Assembly (NCBI GenBank): GCA_949825025.1
Contig: OX463778.1
Location: forward strand, 20,304,196 to 20,368,195
From: Siphlonurus alternatus
Lineage: Eukaryota > Arthropoda > Insecta > Ephemeroptera > Siphlonuridae
Reading direction: 5' to 3'
Length of the DNA stretch: 64,000 bases
In this document: in pieces, positions 13,200-24,564 of the stretch
Position numbering within the stretch: position 1 is the stretch's first letter
Layout of the letters: each line of letters starts with the position of its first letter
Position numbers and translations under genes: made by a program
The notes under the pieces: model-generated
The model's input: the letters and a program-made list of their open reading frames with translations, nothing else
What the model was told of the DNA's origin: nothing
Databases searched by the model: none

Positions 13200-14560
13200 A
13201 GATAATTTTGATTTTGTAAGATCTTGAGCAAGTTGGAAATCTTGTTCAAGGAATCATTTCTTACGGAAGGTTTAAAATCTTGGCAAGAAACTGACTTGCG
13301 CAAGAACAAATTCCACGCAAGATGTTACATCTTGCGCGTGTGATCGAATTTCTCGCAAGATTATTTCTTGAGCTAAATACCTCCTTGCGTATGTTGAAAA
13401 TCTTGTTCAAGAAGCCATTTCTTACGTAAGATTTCACATCTTGGCAAGAAACTGACTTGCGCAAGAAAAATTCCACGCAAGATAAAAAATCTTGCGCGTC
13501 TGATCGAAATTTCTAACAAGATTATTTCTTGAGCTAGTTTATATTCTTGCGTGTGTTGAACATCTTGTTCAAGAAGCCATTTCTTACGTAAGATTTCACA
13601 TCTTGGCAAGAAAATGACTTGCGCAGGAAAAATTCCACGCAAGTGGAAAAATATTGCGCGTGTGATCAAAATTTCAGGCAAGATAATTTCTTGAGCTGTT
13701 TTACAATCTTGCGTGTGTTGAAAATCTTGTCCAAGAAGCCATTTCTTACGTAAGATTTCACATCTTGGCAAGAAATTGACTTGCGCAAGATAAATTCCAC
13801 GCAAGATAAAAAATCTTGCGCGTGTGATCGTAATTTTTAGCAAGATTATTTCTTGAGCTGGTTTATATTCTTGCGTGTGTTGAAAATCTTGTTCAAGAAG
13901 CCATTTTTTACGTAAGATTTCACATCTTGGCAAGAAATTGACTTGCGCAAGATAAATTCCTCGCAAGATAAAAAATCTTGCGCGTGTGATCGAAATTTCT
14001 AGCAAGATTATTTCTTGAGCTGGTTTATATTCTTGTGTGTGTTGAAAATCTTGTTCAAGAAGCCATTTCTTACGTAAGATTTTACATCTTGGCAAGAAAA
14101 TGACTTGCGCAGGAAAAATTCCACGCAAGTTGAAAAATATTGCGCGTGTGATCAAAATTTCAGGCAAGATAATTTCTTGAGCTGTTTTACAATCTTGCGT
14201 GTAATGTAAATCTTGTTGAAGAAGTCATCTCTTACTTAAGATTTGACATCTTGGCAAGAAATTGACTTACTTGCGCAAGAAAAAATTACACGTACGTAAG
14301 TTGGTAATTAAATCTTGCACACGTCAGTTCGAATCTTCTAATTTATCGTAAGATTATTTCATTAGCTACCGTCTTACGTGTGTTTGAAATCTTGTTCAGG
14401 AAGTCATTTCGTACGTAAGATTTCATATTTTGGCAACAAACTGAATTGCACAAGAAAAAAATTTCACGCACAATAGAAAATCTTGCAAAATTGATAAAAA
14501 TTTCTCGTTAGATTGTTTCATGAGCTAGTGTAAAATTGTTCAAGAAATTATTTCTTACAT
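13200..14560. repeat. 162-bp tandem array, ~8 units
   Basis: The landmark GAAGCCATTTCTTACGTAAG starts near 13411, 13573, 13735, 13897 and 14059, each exactly 162 bp apart; a diverged copy follows at 14221 (162) and others at 14400 (179) and 13251 (160). Each unit holds several inverted CAAGA/TCTTG words, so every unit can fold on itself. Since 162 is a multiple of three, one minus-strand frame stays open for 264 codons (13373-14167) as a 54-residue repeat. That frame has no recognisable domain and is more likely a by-product of the period than a gene. Outer units are more diverged than inner ones, typical of arrays homogenised by unequal exchange. Confidence 0.9.
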
Positions 14561-15088
14561 AACAAGATCTTGCAAGAAAAAATTCTTGCGTGTGATTTCC
14601 TATGTACCACAAGATTATTTTATAAACCACCCCCGGAGTAAAGGGGTGTTTCAGTAATTTTTTTGACATCACCAGTATGCTTTGTGATTTTTTTCCTTCG
14701 GAAATCAACGTTTAAATCTTTAAATTATAGTGATTTTGGAAACTTGTACACGCAGGGGTGAAAACCTCCCCTTGGGTGAACACGGGTTTAATTGGTCAAT
14801 TTTTTTTTCGACTGTTCTCATTTTTTTTACACAAATTAATAATTAAATAAATCAAATTGCATATTTTTTATAATTTATAACACTAATAGGGTAGCAGCAC
14901 CCCTAATAGTTAGTCGGGGGTTAATTTAATCACTAATATTAAAATCAGTGTGTCAATTTACCCCTGGAGACAAATTTTCAGCTTGATCGGTAAATTGTGA
15001 TTTGTTTTCAAAATTGCGCGCTAAAAACAAATGCTACACGATATGCGTTATAAAATGCTGTGAAAAAATTACGTTCCGGTGAAGTTGC

Positions 15089-15813
15089 ATGGAGCCGGAG
15101 ATTTTCTTCATTTTGTGTTTACTTGTGTTAATTATTAGCTATTACACAGTTCCAGGTAAGCATAAACTTATGTATAGTAGTTTTTGTTTAATATATTGTT
15201 AAGCTCATACAAAATTATGTGTTTTTTTAATGAAATTTCGATGGCTGGATCTGCTTCCTGTTTGCCGAATGGCTTGCAAACATGGCCGAAACCGCCAAGG
15301 AACGGCGGAATATGATGAGATTACTGATCAAGGTACCAGACCGACAAAACATAGCTGTTATATGCATAAATCAACGGCATAGCATTGATTTTGGTTTGCA
15401 TGATGTTGATAAAGGTATGCATACCACTACTGAAATGTATGCATACTGGCCATAACATTCATTATTCCTTTGTATGTCTTTGTATAACTTTAACGCTTAA
15501 ATGCATATATTGTGGTTGTAAGTTTTTCTTTTAACATTGCTGTGCAGAGTTTTCCTTGTGCATTATTTGTTAATCATGCATAATAATATAGCCCTGTGAT
15601 CAAAATTCTTGAGCAAGATCTTACGCAAGTTTTTTTTTTTTTTTCCAGGTTCCGGGTTACAATGCGTACGTGGCCAAAAGGAGTATTATTGAACGGAGAG
15701 ATGGAATAAAGGAAGCAGGAAGATCAATTAATATGTTCATTTCACACAAAAATCTATATCAATATTTTTCTAGTAATGAAACCAGCATAAAAACGAGAAC
15801 TATAACTGACTAA
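15089..15813 (+). pseudogene. unrecognised exon-like frames within element
   Basis: Three plus-strand pieces look coding. First: 15089-15155, ATG, MEPEIFFILCLLVLIISYY…, a hydrophobic segment like a signal anchor, ending at a GTAAGC donor. Second: an open frame from 15234 containing FLFAEWLANMAETAKERR, which could end at 15332 before a GTACCA donor or run to a stop at 15453. Third: 15649-15813, after a long T-tract and CCAG acceptor, beginning VPGYNAYVAKRSIIERRDG and ending at TAA. Pieces two and three join in phase 0. Piece one ends in phase 1 and I see no AG acceptor before piece two, so an intact gene is not shown. I do not recognise the family. It may be the element's own gene, a captured host fragment, or chance. 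Confidence 0.3.
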
Positions 15814-16009
15814 TTTTATTTTTTCCAGTATACTTCTCACTTCAAAAAAAAATAATAATAATAATAAAAAATAAAAACTAACACTTTATTTTTTTACAGA
15901 ATTTTAGAAGAAAAACTAACTCTTTATTTTTTCCAGTACGTTTTATGTTAAATATGGGACCTCTGAGTTTTCTGCCTACAAGTTTCTTATGGAATATCTT
16001 AAGATCTTT

Positions 16010-16585
16010 CCATATCTTGGGCAAGTTAGTGGGTAAGATCTTACCCAAGTATGTCCTCAAGATCATGCAAGATCTCCCATAATATATTGCAAGATCGTGC
16101 ACAAGATCTTGCTCTTTTGGTGCAAGATCTTTCAAGATCTTGCATAAGATCTTGCAAGATCTTGAACAAGATCTTGTGCAAGATCTTGCAAGATCTTGCG
16201 CAAGATCTTGCAAGATCTTGAGGACGAACTTGAGCAAGATCTTGAAAGATCTTGTACACGATCTTGCAAGATCTGAAGCGTGAACTTGCAAAATCTTGAA
16301 CAAGATCTTGTGCAATCAGCGCAAGATCTTGCATAAGATCTTACAAGATAAAAAAATCTTGCAAGATCTTGGGTATGGACTTGCACAAGTTCTTGAGCTT
16401 ATCGAAAAGTAGATGGGCAAGATCTTGCGGTTTGGCGCAAGATCTTTCAAGATCTTGCGTAAGATCTTGCAAGATCTTGCACAAGATCTTGTGCAAGATC
16501 TTGCAAGATCTTGCGCAAGATCTTGCAAGATCTTGAGGACGTACTTGTGCAAGATCTTGCGCTTTTCGGCGCAAGATCTTGCTCA
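16010..16585. repeat. AAGATCTT palindrome field
   Basis: About 30 copies of AAGATCTT in 575 bp, mostly as CAAGATCTTG with spacers GC, GCG, TGTG or AACAAG. The same word occurs near the left end of the element (13057-13085) and at 15611-15625. The six-base core AGATCT is a palindrome, and the whole field is nearly self-complementary, so long hairpins are possible. The many 70-145 codon frames on both strands, with repeated 'ILQDLAQDLARSC', are products of the repeat. Confidence 0.95.
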
Positions 16586-16624
16586 ATTTCTTGTCAAGTT
16601 CTTGCGCAATTTTTTTGAGCAGGG

Positions 16625-17603
16625 CATATCAGTGTAATAGTGTAAACCATTAGTCTAAATGATCAGATGATCACATGTAAAATGCAGATAGTTGTGTAAA
16701 AAAAAATACAGTCTGGAAATAATACATCAGCAATCTAAAATTTAAGATAAAATTTTCTCCTAGTAAAAGTATACTCAAGAAAATTAAAGGGAATTTTAAA
16801 ATAATGAACTATCATTGAAATATATCAGGGCTATAAAATGAACCCGAAAATTGTCTCTTTGCTGCATGGATTTCATAACCACAATTTTTTAGTATGCTAA
16901 TTTACATAAAAAATTACTCAATCTCTTAAATGTGACCCTTTAATTCAGTTCAGTAACTTTAATTTTGTGCTCAGGGATCTCATAGGGAATTAAAACTCTA
17001 TATCATAATTTTCTCTAAAAAAAAAACCTTTGAATCCAGCGAAATAAATCCGTCAGCATAACGTTCAAACATGACACAAAAATATTATTATAGAAAATAA
17101 TTTTCGATTGATAATTATATATATGGAATTGCACACTTCAATAAACTAATAAATTTTTATTATATTTACGTAAATAAAATAATTACTATTTTTTTTTGTG
17201 AAATCATCCATAATAATTTATAAATAAATTAGTTAAAAATCACTGGCATATCTTTATATTATATTTTATTGTTATGCAAGAATTAGTATAAAAATTGATA
17301 ATAAACATTAAAATTAATATAATAATTTAGAAACTTTAATTAATAAATGTTAATTTCATAAACCTGAGAAAATCTCGAAATGTGGCTATATAGAACGTAA
17401 GTTCCAGATTGAAAGGTAACACGTGCTGAAAATGACGTATGTTGGTCAGCCTACTTTCTGACCCTTGGTTAAAGGTAGGAGGAGGAGGAGAAGGGTTGTT
17501 GAGATGGGGGTGGAACGTGAGGTGTGCTAAGAATGGATGAGGGGGTGGAGTAATCTGATCGCGGCTCACTATCCTATTCTAACACGGCTTCAGGCTTTTT
17601 AAG

Positions 17604-17608
<5 letters not shown>
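16625..17608. other. AT-rich spacer without recognised gene
   Basis: No supported gene. A purine-rich patch (GGAGGAGGAGGAGAAGGG, 17479-17496) precedes the GA array. Confidence 0.5.

Positions 17609-17689
<81 letters not shown>
17609..17689. repeat. (GA)n microsatellite
   Basis: About 80 bases of uninterrupted AG. Confidence 0.97.
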
Positions 17690-17691
<2 letters not shown>

Positions 17692-17836
17692 TGGGCTCAG
17701 CCTCTTGGTCAAATTAGATTTGCTCCAACCTAACACTGCAAGCTTAGTTGAACACCCTTACAATGACACTGAAGATCACTATAAGTAACTGTGACGTCAC
17801 GCAAAATATACAATCCAAATTATAATTAAATATCAT

Positions 17837-18156
17837 AATGAAGTGTCGACCTCAATTTTTTTTATTGCAGAAATGGATAGAGGGTAAAAAGTTATGCTAC
17901 CCTGATTTTTTCCAGATTTTTAAGAGCCCGGGAACTATTTTTAAAAAATTATTGAAAGTCCTTTTTGTGACGTCACGTGGCGGCAAGTCCTATCTTTTTC
18001 TTACGGAGCGGCGTCTCGTGACGTCACGAAAAGGACTTTCAATATTTTTTTAAAAATAGTTCCCGGGCTCTAAAAAATCTGAAAAAAATCAGGGTAGCAT
18101 AACTTTGCATCTTCTATCCATTTCTGCAATAAAAAAAATGAGGTCGATACTCCATT
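17837..18156. mobile_element. foldback family C, copy 1
   Basis: A 320-bp near-perfect palindrome. From each end inward: AATGRAG, a tract TGTCGACCTCA/TATCGACCTCA, a T-run with ATTGCAGAAATGGATAG, AGAGCCCGGGAACTATTTTT, TTGAAAGTCC and a GTGACGTCACG near the loop. TA lies close to both ends. Copies at 36400 and 53883 share the inner arms but carry different outer tracts. No protein; the 71-codon frame across it is an artefact. Confidence 0.85.
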
Positions 18157-21100
18157 TTAAAAATCTAAATTTATATAAGCCATAACTTTTATTAAATAAT
18201 AAAAAAATCCACTTATAATAATATGTACTTAATTTAGAGTTTTAACTAGGTTTTATAGTGCCATCATGTATATGTCACTTGTGACAGTGACAAAGTTAAC
18301 CCTTGATGTGGCAGCTTCATCAAGCCTGACCATAATAATTACATCATGATGTCTAGACTTGGCTTTTCACTTAATTTTAGTTTTGAAATTTCCTAGACTA
18401 ATATAATAATAATTGTAATTATATATAATGTATATTTTATACAAGAAATTTCAATTAAATTTTATCGTGATAAAAACAAAGTAAACACGTTAAAACTTAA
18501 CTATTAACAAGAATAATAAGAATATATCGGTGTTTAATTGTCCATTAGTACTTACAATTATTTGTTACTTGTTATAGAACTTATAGAAGTTGTCATCCAG
18601 GAGTTTCTGAAGTATTATTTTAGTAGACATTCAAATATTGAAGTTTGATAATTTTTTGTTTCAGAAAATTTCATCCCACTTCTCCAAGTCTGGAAGTCTG
18701 AAATTACTGCATTTACTTTATACAAGTTTTCAGGTAAAAGATTACTTTATGTAAATAGGTAGGAAAACGTAAAGAGAGGAAGTTGAAAAATAATGGAAGT
18801 TGTAAGTTATTAGTTTTCTATGTTTGTTTCCGAAGCAAAATATTACTAAAATTATAATGAGTTGGAATTTGATTGTAAAATATTTTAGGCCCTCTGATTT
18901 ATTTATTTATTTGGTTATTTGCTCATTTGTTCATTTATTTGTTCATTTGTTCATTCATTAATTCATTTATTTATTTTTATTTTTCTAGAACTGCAAGCAA
19001 ATTTGATGGGAAATTGTCCCACCTGGGCCTATCGTCATCTGTCCTATTGAAAAGTTTAAGTGGCTTCTAAAGTTTGTGTACTGATTCGACTTCTATTCTG
19101 AGATAACAATTTGTATAGTCTCTCTGGAGAAATACACGAAAAATGAAGGTGTGTAAATTTCCATGGCAACCGTGTTATGTAATAATACCTTGCACTGCAT
19201 GAACGATGGACCCGGTGGCCTAGCGTGGTCTCCAGCGAGATAAGACTGCGAGTCAGCGAGAACTACTTATTTCGAGATTGGAAAATCCAGCGTCACGTGA
19301 TCTTGATCTGAGCATCATCAAATCTTGCTAAATAATAATTTACGTAATTTCGTAATTTATGGATTATATCATGAAATTTTTATTCTTTATTATTTCTTAT
19401 ATTAGAATTATATTAAATTTATTTTTGTTTTGTTTATTATTCATATACTTTTTTTAAGAAATAAATATTATTGCTTAAACGTGATAACAAATTTTGTGAG
19501 GTATAATAAACTTACAAATTTACGTCATCACTTTTATAATCAAAACATTAAAATCAATATTAGGCAAACGCAAACAAAACTAAGAAACTTTTATCTTCAC
19601 TCACGTTGTGTTTTTTCCCAATAAAAATTTTTCGTCATTGCATGATACATTTTAATATTTATGTGGAAATTATAAATTATAGAGATAAAGTAACGTATAA
19701 TTTAGTTATAAAAAAAACATAAGATTATAGATGACAAAGATTATCATGACTCAATCTTTACGAGTATAAAAGAAACAAAAATTTAGAAATTTTAAAGCAT
19801 CAATTCTTCTAGATCATAAAGGTAAGATGAATTATTTTTATTTAAAATTACAATTTAATTATATAAAATAGTTTTTTATTGTTTTGAGTTGCTATATAAT
19901 TTTCCGTGCATTACTTACGTTAGTTCTTTAGACTAAGCATGGGATCATCTTCATTAAATTTGCATCCATCTTATGCAAGTATTTGCATCAACTTGTAGAT
20001 AATTATTATTGAACACTTTTATCTCACGATAATTCAAGTCATGAACTTTGAGCTCTGTGTACGTTCAAGTGAATAATTACAATCAAGTGTAATTACTCTG
20101 CGGTGTTAAATGATGCAACAAATGAATCTCTCGACATCAGATTTTAGAAAAAAAAAATACTTGTTTGTTGGAAAACTTATTGCAGAACTAATTTAATGTC
20201 TTAAGTAACTTAATTTTGGTATTAACAACAATTTTAATTAATTAATTTTAATATAATATAATAAGACTATATATGTGAAGTTTTAGATGTTTGTGTGCAA
20301 TATATTATATATTTAACATTCGTATCTAAAAATATTATTCTTATTGTAAAAAAGATATGAATTGAGAATAAAATTGTGTTATAATGTAAAACTTTTCAAT
20401 GTGTAATCACTGTAATCAAATTACGTCGAATTAAATTCTGCTTGCTGTTTACTTAATATTTTTTTAATCAAAATATACTCTATTTAAAAATTATTCAATT
20501 ATAGTAAAATTAAATGGTCTGTATTCTAACTTAATTAGCTCAACAAGATAATTAAACATGAAATGTTATATTTAAGCTCAAGTTGTGATCAGAGGACGAT
20601 TGCAATTATGATAAGGTTGCTAGGGCGTTAGCAGCTAGCAACTGCATATTTAAATTGCAGTGTTCGTACTTATCTTTTATATCTGAAGTACAAATTTCAC
20701 AAGTACTCGTCGTTATCAACCTCGAACCCGAGCGGATACAATAACAGGACTTTGGACTTGCATGTCTTCAATGACTTTTGTTTAAAGACTTTAAAGATGT
20801 GAAAAATTTAAAATTATTTAAATTCAAATACAGATTCTGGACCTTCTATAATAAATAATTTCAATTCATTGTTTTTTTAAATATGTAGCATTTCAGTTTT
20901 AGTAATCTGATCTGAATAATCAAATTAATGAAAAAAATTGAAATATTAAGGCAGCTTTCCAGTTAAGAAAACACACGTGGTTTCGCTCATTTCCTAATTG
21001 AAAACCTATTCAATTGCATGTCCAATTTAATGAAATTGTTTTTACAATAGCGCCTCCATCGGGGAAAGTGAGAACTATAGTTGTGTAGACAAGAAACTTT

Positions 21101-21920
21101 CCATTAAATCCGGACAACTTGTTTAGTATTTTGGAAGCGATGCTGAACTTTCCACCAAAATTGTTCATTTACAAAAAGTTAGCAAAGTTTAATTATTATT
21201 TAACATGCACAGTTCAAATGGTAGACAAAAAAAAAATCATCATGCCAGATTTTTTTTGAAGACAATGCTTGTGTGTTGTAATACCATGGTACAAGTCCGT
21301 GGCATTCGGCCAAACCAGCATAGTTCAGGCCTATTCATGAAGAACATGGTCCTGCATCGAATACAAAAAACACTTAGCCACCACACCAGATAAAGCTAAT
21401 GCATCATCCTCACATTCAATGAGAACTTTAGTATTGAATATTATTGTACGACTTGAAATAATTTTTCATCATTTTATATTTATTTTTAAATATATTATAT
21501 GAATAAATTCTTTTCAAAGCCAAATGTTTTATTTAAATGAAGTATTTGATTTTGAATAATATTAAATGTCATTCAATATTAAATTTTTAATACTCAATTG
21601 TGTATGAATTTCTATAAATAATTCAAATAGTTGTATATGAAAGATTTAAACAATTGTAATTTTTTATATTATATTTTTAGTAAAAAAAATCAATATATGA
21701 ATTTAATTTTAATTTTGTACACATTCGATGATAACACTTCAAGGTGAAATTAAAGTTAATTAAAAATTTCCATACTTATTATCAGTGGGAGTGGCTGATA
21801 TGACATCTTTTGTTTGCTCTTTATATAATAATATCAGATTAAAATTTTATTGCGTGCCAAATTTACATTATAGATAACAGATAAGCATCATTTCTATGCA
21901 CACGGTTTACGTGCATCTCG
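18157..21920. other. AT-rich region upstream of the G12-like gene
   Basis: About 3.7 kb with no supported gene. A GC-rich patch at 19208-19260 contains TGGCCTAGCGTGG, which resembles a tRNA-type A box, without a clear B box. A 62-codon frame at 21205-21393 has no family features. Cis-regulatory sites for the gene at 22040 may lie here but cannot be read by eye. Confidence 0.5.
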
Positions 21921-21924
21921 TGAG

Positions 21925-21955
21925 TATAAATACTAGAGGTCCAGACTGTCTCGTT
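21925..21955 (+). promoter_or_regulatory. core promoter of G12-like gene
   Basis: A TATAAATA box begins at 21925. About 26 bases downstream is TCGTT (21951), a sequence similar to the arthropod initiator. The translation start lies at 22040, so the 5' untranslated leader would be about 90 bases. The arrangement is typical of strongly and tissue-specifically expressed insect genes. Confidence 0.7.
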
Positions 21956-22039
21956 ACTCTGGTCTTCTCCTTGCCACTGTAAGGACCCTGACTGGTCACA
22001 ACTTTTCTTGTTAACTAACTTGTTGGTTCTGCTCCTCAG

Positions 22040-24522
22040 ATGAAGTTCGCATTCGCACTCCTCGCAGTTCTGGGCCTGGCCCTTGTCCCTACTCGTAAGT
22101 ATATTGTTATATTGTTATAAATGGATAGTAATTTTCATAACAAAATTACTATCAAAATTATAAAAGGGGCATTCATATAGCGCTAAGATCGCATTTAAGT
22201 CTTTTTTAAGTCTTGAAAATTGTGATCTAACATAAAATAAAATTGAGACCTTAAAAATTTAGTCTTTAATTTAGATTTAAATATTTGCGAATAATACCCT
22301 CACCTAAAACTTATTTTATAATTTTTAATATAGAATAGAAATTTCTTTATTAGGCGATGTTTGGCCTGACAGCCATTCTTACACATAACCTCAAATACAA
22401 ATTAATAATATTGCATACATAAGTTTTACTGTTTACACATAAATAGTCCAATAGCATAGTCTCTTGCTTTCTTGAGGTACGTAATTTTTTTCGTAGAACT
22501 TTTATCAAACACGTTTCACTTAATTATTATATCACAAATTTTAATCACATATGTATGTTTATACTTTTCAAATAATATATAAATATATATAAAAACTATG
22601 ACATAAAAGACATCCTAATGTGACTAAAAGATTATTAAAAAACAAAGTAATATATATACATGTAACGTTTGAAAGAAAATACCTAAAAATTTAAAATTTT
22701 CTGTAAATTTGCTCAATTTTTACAGCAAATATACTAAAATTGTAATAACATAATTCCATGTCATATTATGGATTTTTTTTTAGAATTCTTAAATTTTATT
22801 AAAAATACAATCTTTAAAAGAAAATTCAATGGGTTTTTACTAATGTAAAGGTAACATTATGTGCTTGTTGTAATATCTTATTGCATGTTTGTTGACTATA
22901 ACATGGTATCGTCATTACGCGGTTTCTTCATTAACTTTGTGTCTAAGAACATAAAAAAAAGCAGGTTTATTGAAAATAATATCAACTGCACCAAAATCAC
23001 ATTACTCATCATGCAACGAGTTAATTAATTCTTCCGTTTGCTCACAGAGGGAGACCTGATCGCGGACGTTGACCGCTTCATCCTGCTGGTTCCCTGGGCA
23101 GACGTACAAGTCCTCCACGATGACATGCGTGCTTCTGACCCCGCCTTCGCCGCTTCTGACGATTTCCTCCACGGAGCCCGCATGACCGAACTTGTTGAAC
23201 TGCTCGACACTGTCCCTGAGTTCGGAGCCGTAAGAAACCATTTTTATCCTGTATTAACTTAAGCATTAAGTGCGCTTTCAGAGGGGCTAAAGTTAATTAT
23301 ACTCATGGAGAATCTTCGTAATAATTTTGTTTAACTGAAAATATACATAATGATTATATTCATTGTAATATCGATGTGTTAAAAATTCAGTTTATAAAAA
23401 TTAAAATATTGTTTTCTTCTCAATTTGATTCATAACTAATTTGTCTTGATTATAAAATACAATTTTCTTTGTTACTATTAAATTTATACATTCCTCAATT
23501 GCAGCATAATATGTTTACGTTAAAAAAATATGATATTTTACATTTTTAAAATTATGTATAAAATATTAATGCTCTAATTGATCATTACAATGATTTTAAT
23601 TGTAAAATTTGTAATTTTCACAGTACTTCGACTTTGTTGAGAGCAAGGGAGTTCCCGGCTACTACTGGCTTAACCGCGTCCGAGAATTCATGAGCTGGCC
23701 ACTGTACCCCGTGCCCGGCAGCGCCGTCCACTCCCGCCACGCCCGCTCTGCCGACCCGAAGAGCTTCACTCCCTTCATCGAGGCTATCCTCAACATCCTG
23801 CCCGTCCAGGACTTCATCGACACCTGGGATGATCTGATGGCCACCAGCCCTGAGTTCGCCGTGAGTAAAACACACCAATATCGCGCATTTCTGAGCAATG
23901 TCTAAACTTTTCATTCAATGTGCATTTTTACAATTTTTTTGTGTTTAAAAATTGATGGACATTTTTTTTTTAAAATTTAAAATGGAAGACATAGTTGCAT
24001 CTTAAAATTGCATAGAAATTTAATTATTTAGCTTCTTGCCGAAAATTAAATAAAAATTTTATTATTTATATAAGAGACCATTAGAGCTGATTGCATATAT
24101 TATTACACTGGTGAATTACCCTAAATAACTTGCTGACATATTTTACTATACTCAGAACTTACTATAGATTTATTAGTACTAATGTTTGCTAATTATATCA
24201 GAGGACACAGTCACCCTGAGTATTTTTTTCACTTTTTTTATACTTATTGGTGTTCAATATTTCAGGATCCTATTCAATAACCCTGAGTAGCTCACACCTT
24301 TCAGTAGGTTCACATTCTTTGGTGCTAACGGTGCTCAATATATTTCAGGACATGATCGCCCTGATCAGCGACCCTGAGTACCGCGCAGTCCGTGCCGCTC
24401 TTCTGGAGAACCCCACCTATGTGGAAATCGACAATGAGATGATCGCCAACGGTCTGGATCTCACCAAGGATCTTGACATCATCTGGACCTTCTTCAAGGA
24501 TGCCTATGCCAACCAGCCTTAA
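22040..24522 (+). CDS. secreted insect-allergen-repeat (G12/microvillar) protein
   Basis: Four exons: 22040-22094, 23048-23229, 23624-23860 and 24349-24522, with GT-AG introns of 953, 394 and 488 bp, giving 215 residues. Residues 1-18 (MKFAFALLAVLGLALVPT) form a clear signal peptide, and cleavage after about residue 18-20 is likely. The rest is two related ~95-residue helical halves: 'DLIADVDRFILLVPWADV…TVPEFGAYFDFVESKGVPG' and 'FTPFIEAILNILPVQDFI…SPEFADMIAL', joined by a basic Pro/His/Arg linker. This is the insect allergen related repeat (Pfam Ins_allergen_rp; Bla g 1, Per a 1, mosquito G12, midgut microvillar proteins). Family members are secreted or microvillar midgut proteins; Bla g 1 binds lipids. 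Introns two and three interrupt the same place in each half, right after PEF-G/A, supporting internal duplication. Codons are strikingly GC-rich against the AT-rich surroundings, consistent with high expression. The exact substrate is unknown. Confidence 0.93.
22339..22398 (-). mobile_element. LINE-like 3' end fragment in intron 1
   Basis: ATTTCTTTATTAGGCGATGT, then TTGGCCTGACAGCC and ATTCTTACACATAACCTC, almost identical to 43120-43179. Read on the minus strand it ends in CGCCTAATAAAGAAAT, an AATAAA-type 3' end like those of non-LTR retrotransposons. Only the end is present. Confidence 0.5.
24249..24293 (+). repeat. decayed duplicate of intron 3 / exon 4 boundary
   Basis: GGTGTTCAATATTTCAGGA followed by CCCTGAGTA resembles the true boundary at 24331-24380 (GGTGCTCAATATATTTCAGG…CCCTGAGTA), about 82-90 bases downstream. 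A further CACCCTGAGTA lies at 24211. It appears to be a small tandem duplication that left a cryptic acceptor. Splicing there would place CCTATTC in frame with a stop, so the downstream acceptor is the functional one. Confidence 0.6.
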
Positions 24523-24558
24523 GTCAATTAAATCTCATTCTTCAGTGTGATCTATTTG

Positions 24559-24564
24559 AATAAA
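24559..24564 (+). terminator. polyadenylation signal of G12-like gene
   Basis: AATAAA 37 bases after the stop codon, giving a short 3' untranslated region. Confidence 0.75.

Larger units (their letters stand above)
13031..16624. mobile_element. 3.6-kb element with CCCTGCTC inverted ends
   Basis: The left end reads CCCTGCTCAAAAAATTTG then CGCAAGTTCTTG. The right end, inverted, reads CCCTGCTCAAAAAAATTG then CGCAAGAACTTG. These are terminal inverted repeats of about 30 bp enclosing 3594 bp. Inside, in order: AAGATCTT palindromes next to the left end, a 162-bp tandem array (13200-14560), a low-repeat middle with three exon-like open stretches (15089-15813), and a dense AAGATCTT field (16010-16585) reaching the right end. 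The flanks share only CA (or the gapped CAT-CA), so no clean target duplication is seen and the superfamily is undetermined. Long subterminal repeat arrays around a small coding middle suggest a DNA transposon. Interpretation as one unit is inferred from the inverted ends plus the shared CAAGATCTTG word. Confidence 0.65.

Noticed and set aside
13200..14560. CRISPR array
   Set aside because: Whole 162-bp units are repeated with no unique spacers, and the setting is a eukaryotic genome.
15878..16637. Multiple 74-145 aa ORFs
   Set aside because: All are translations of the AAGATCTTG field in different frames.
19208..19260. tRNA or tRNA-headed SINE
   Set aside because: TGGCCTAGCGTGG resembles an A box but there is no matching GGTTCGA B box, no cloverleaf and no second copy.
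23002..23914. Antisense ORFs opposite exons 2 and 3
   Set aside because: Shadows of the intact gene, whose reading frame, splice sites and family similarity are clear.
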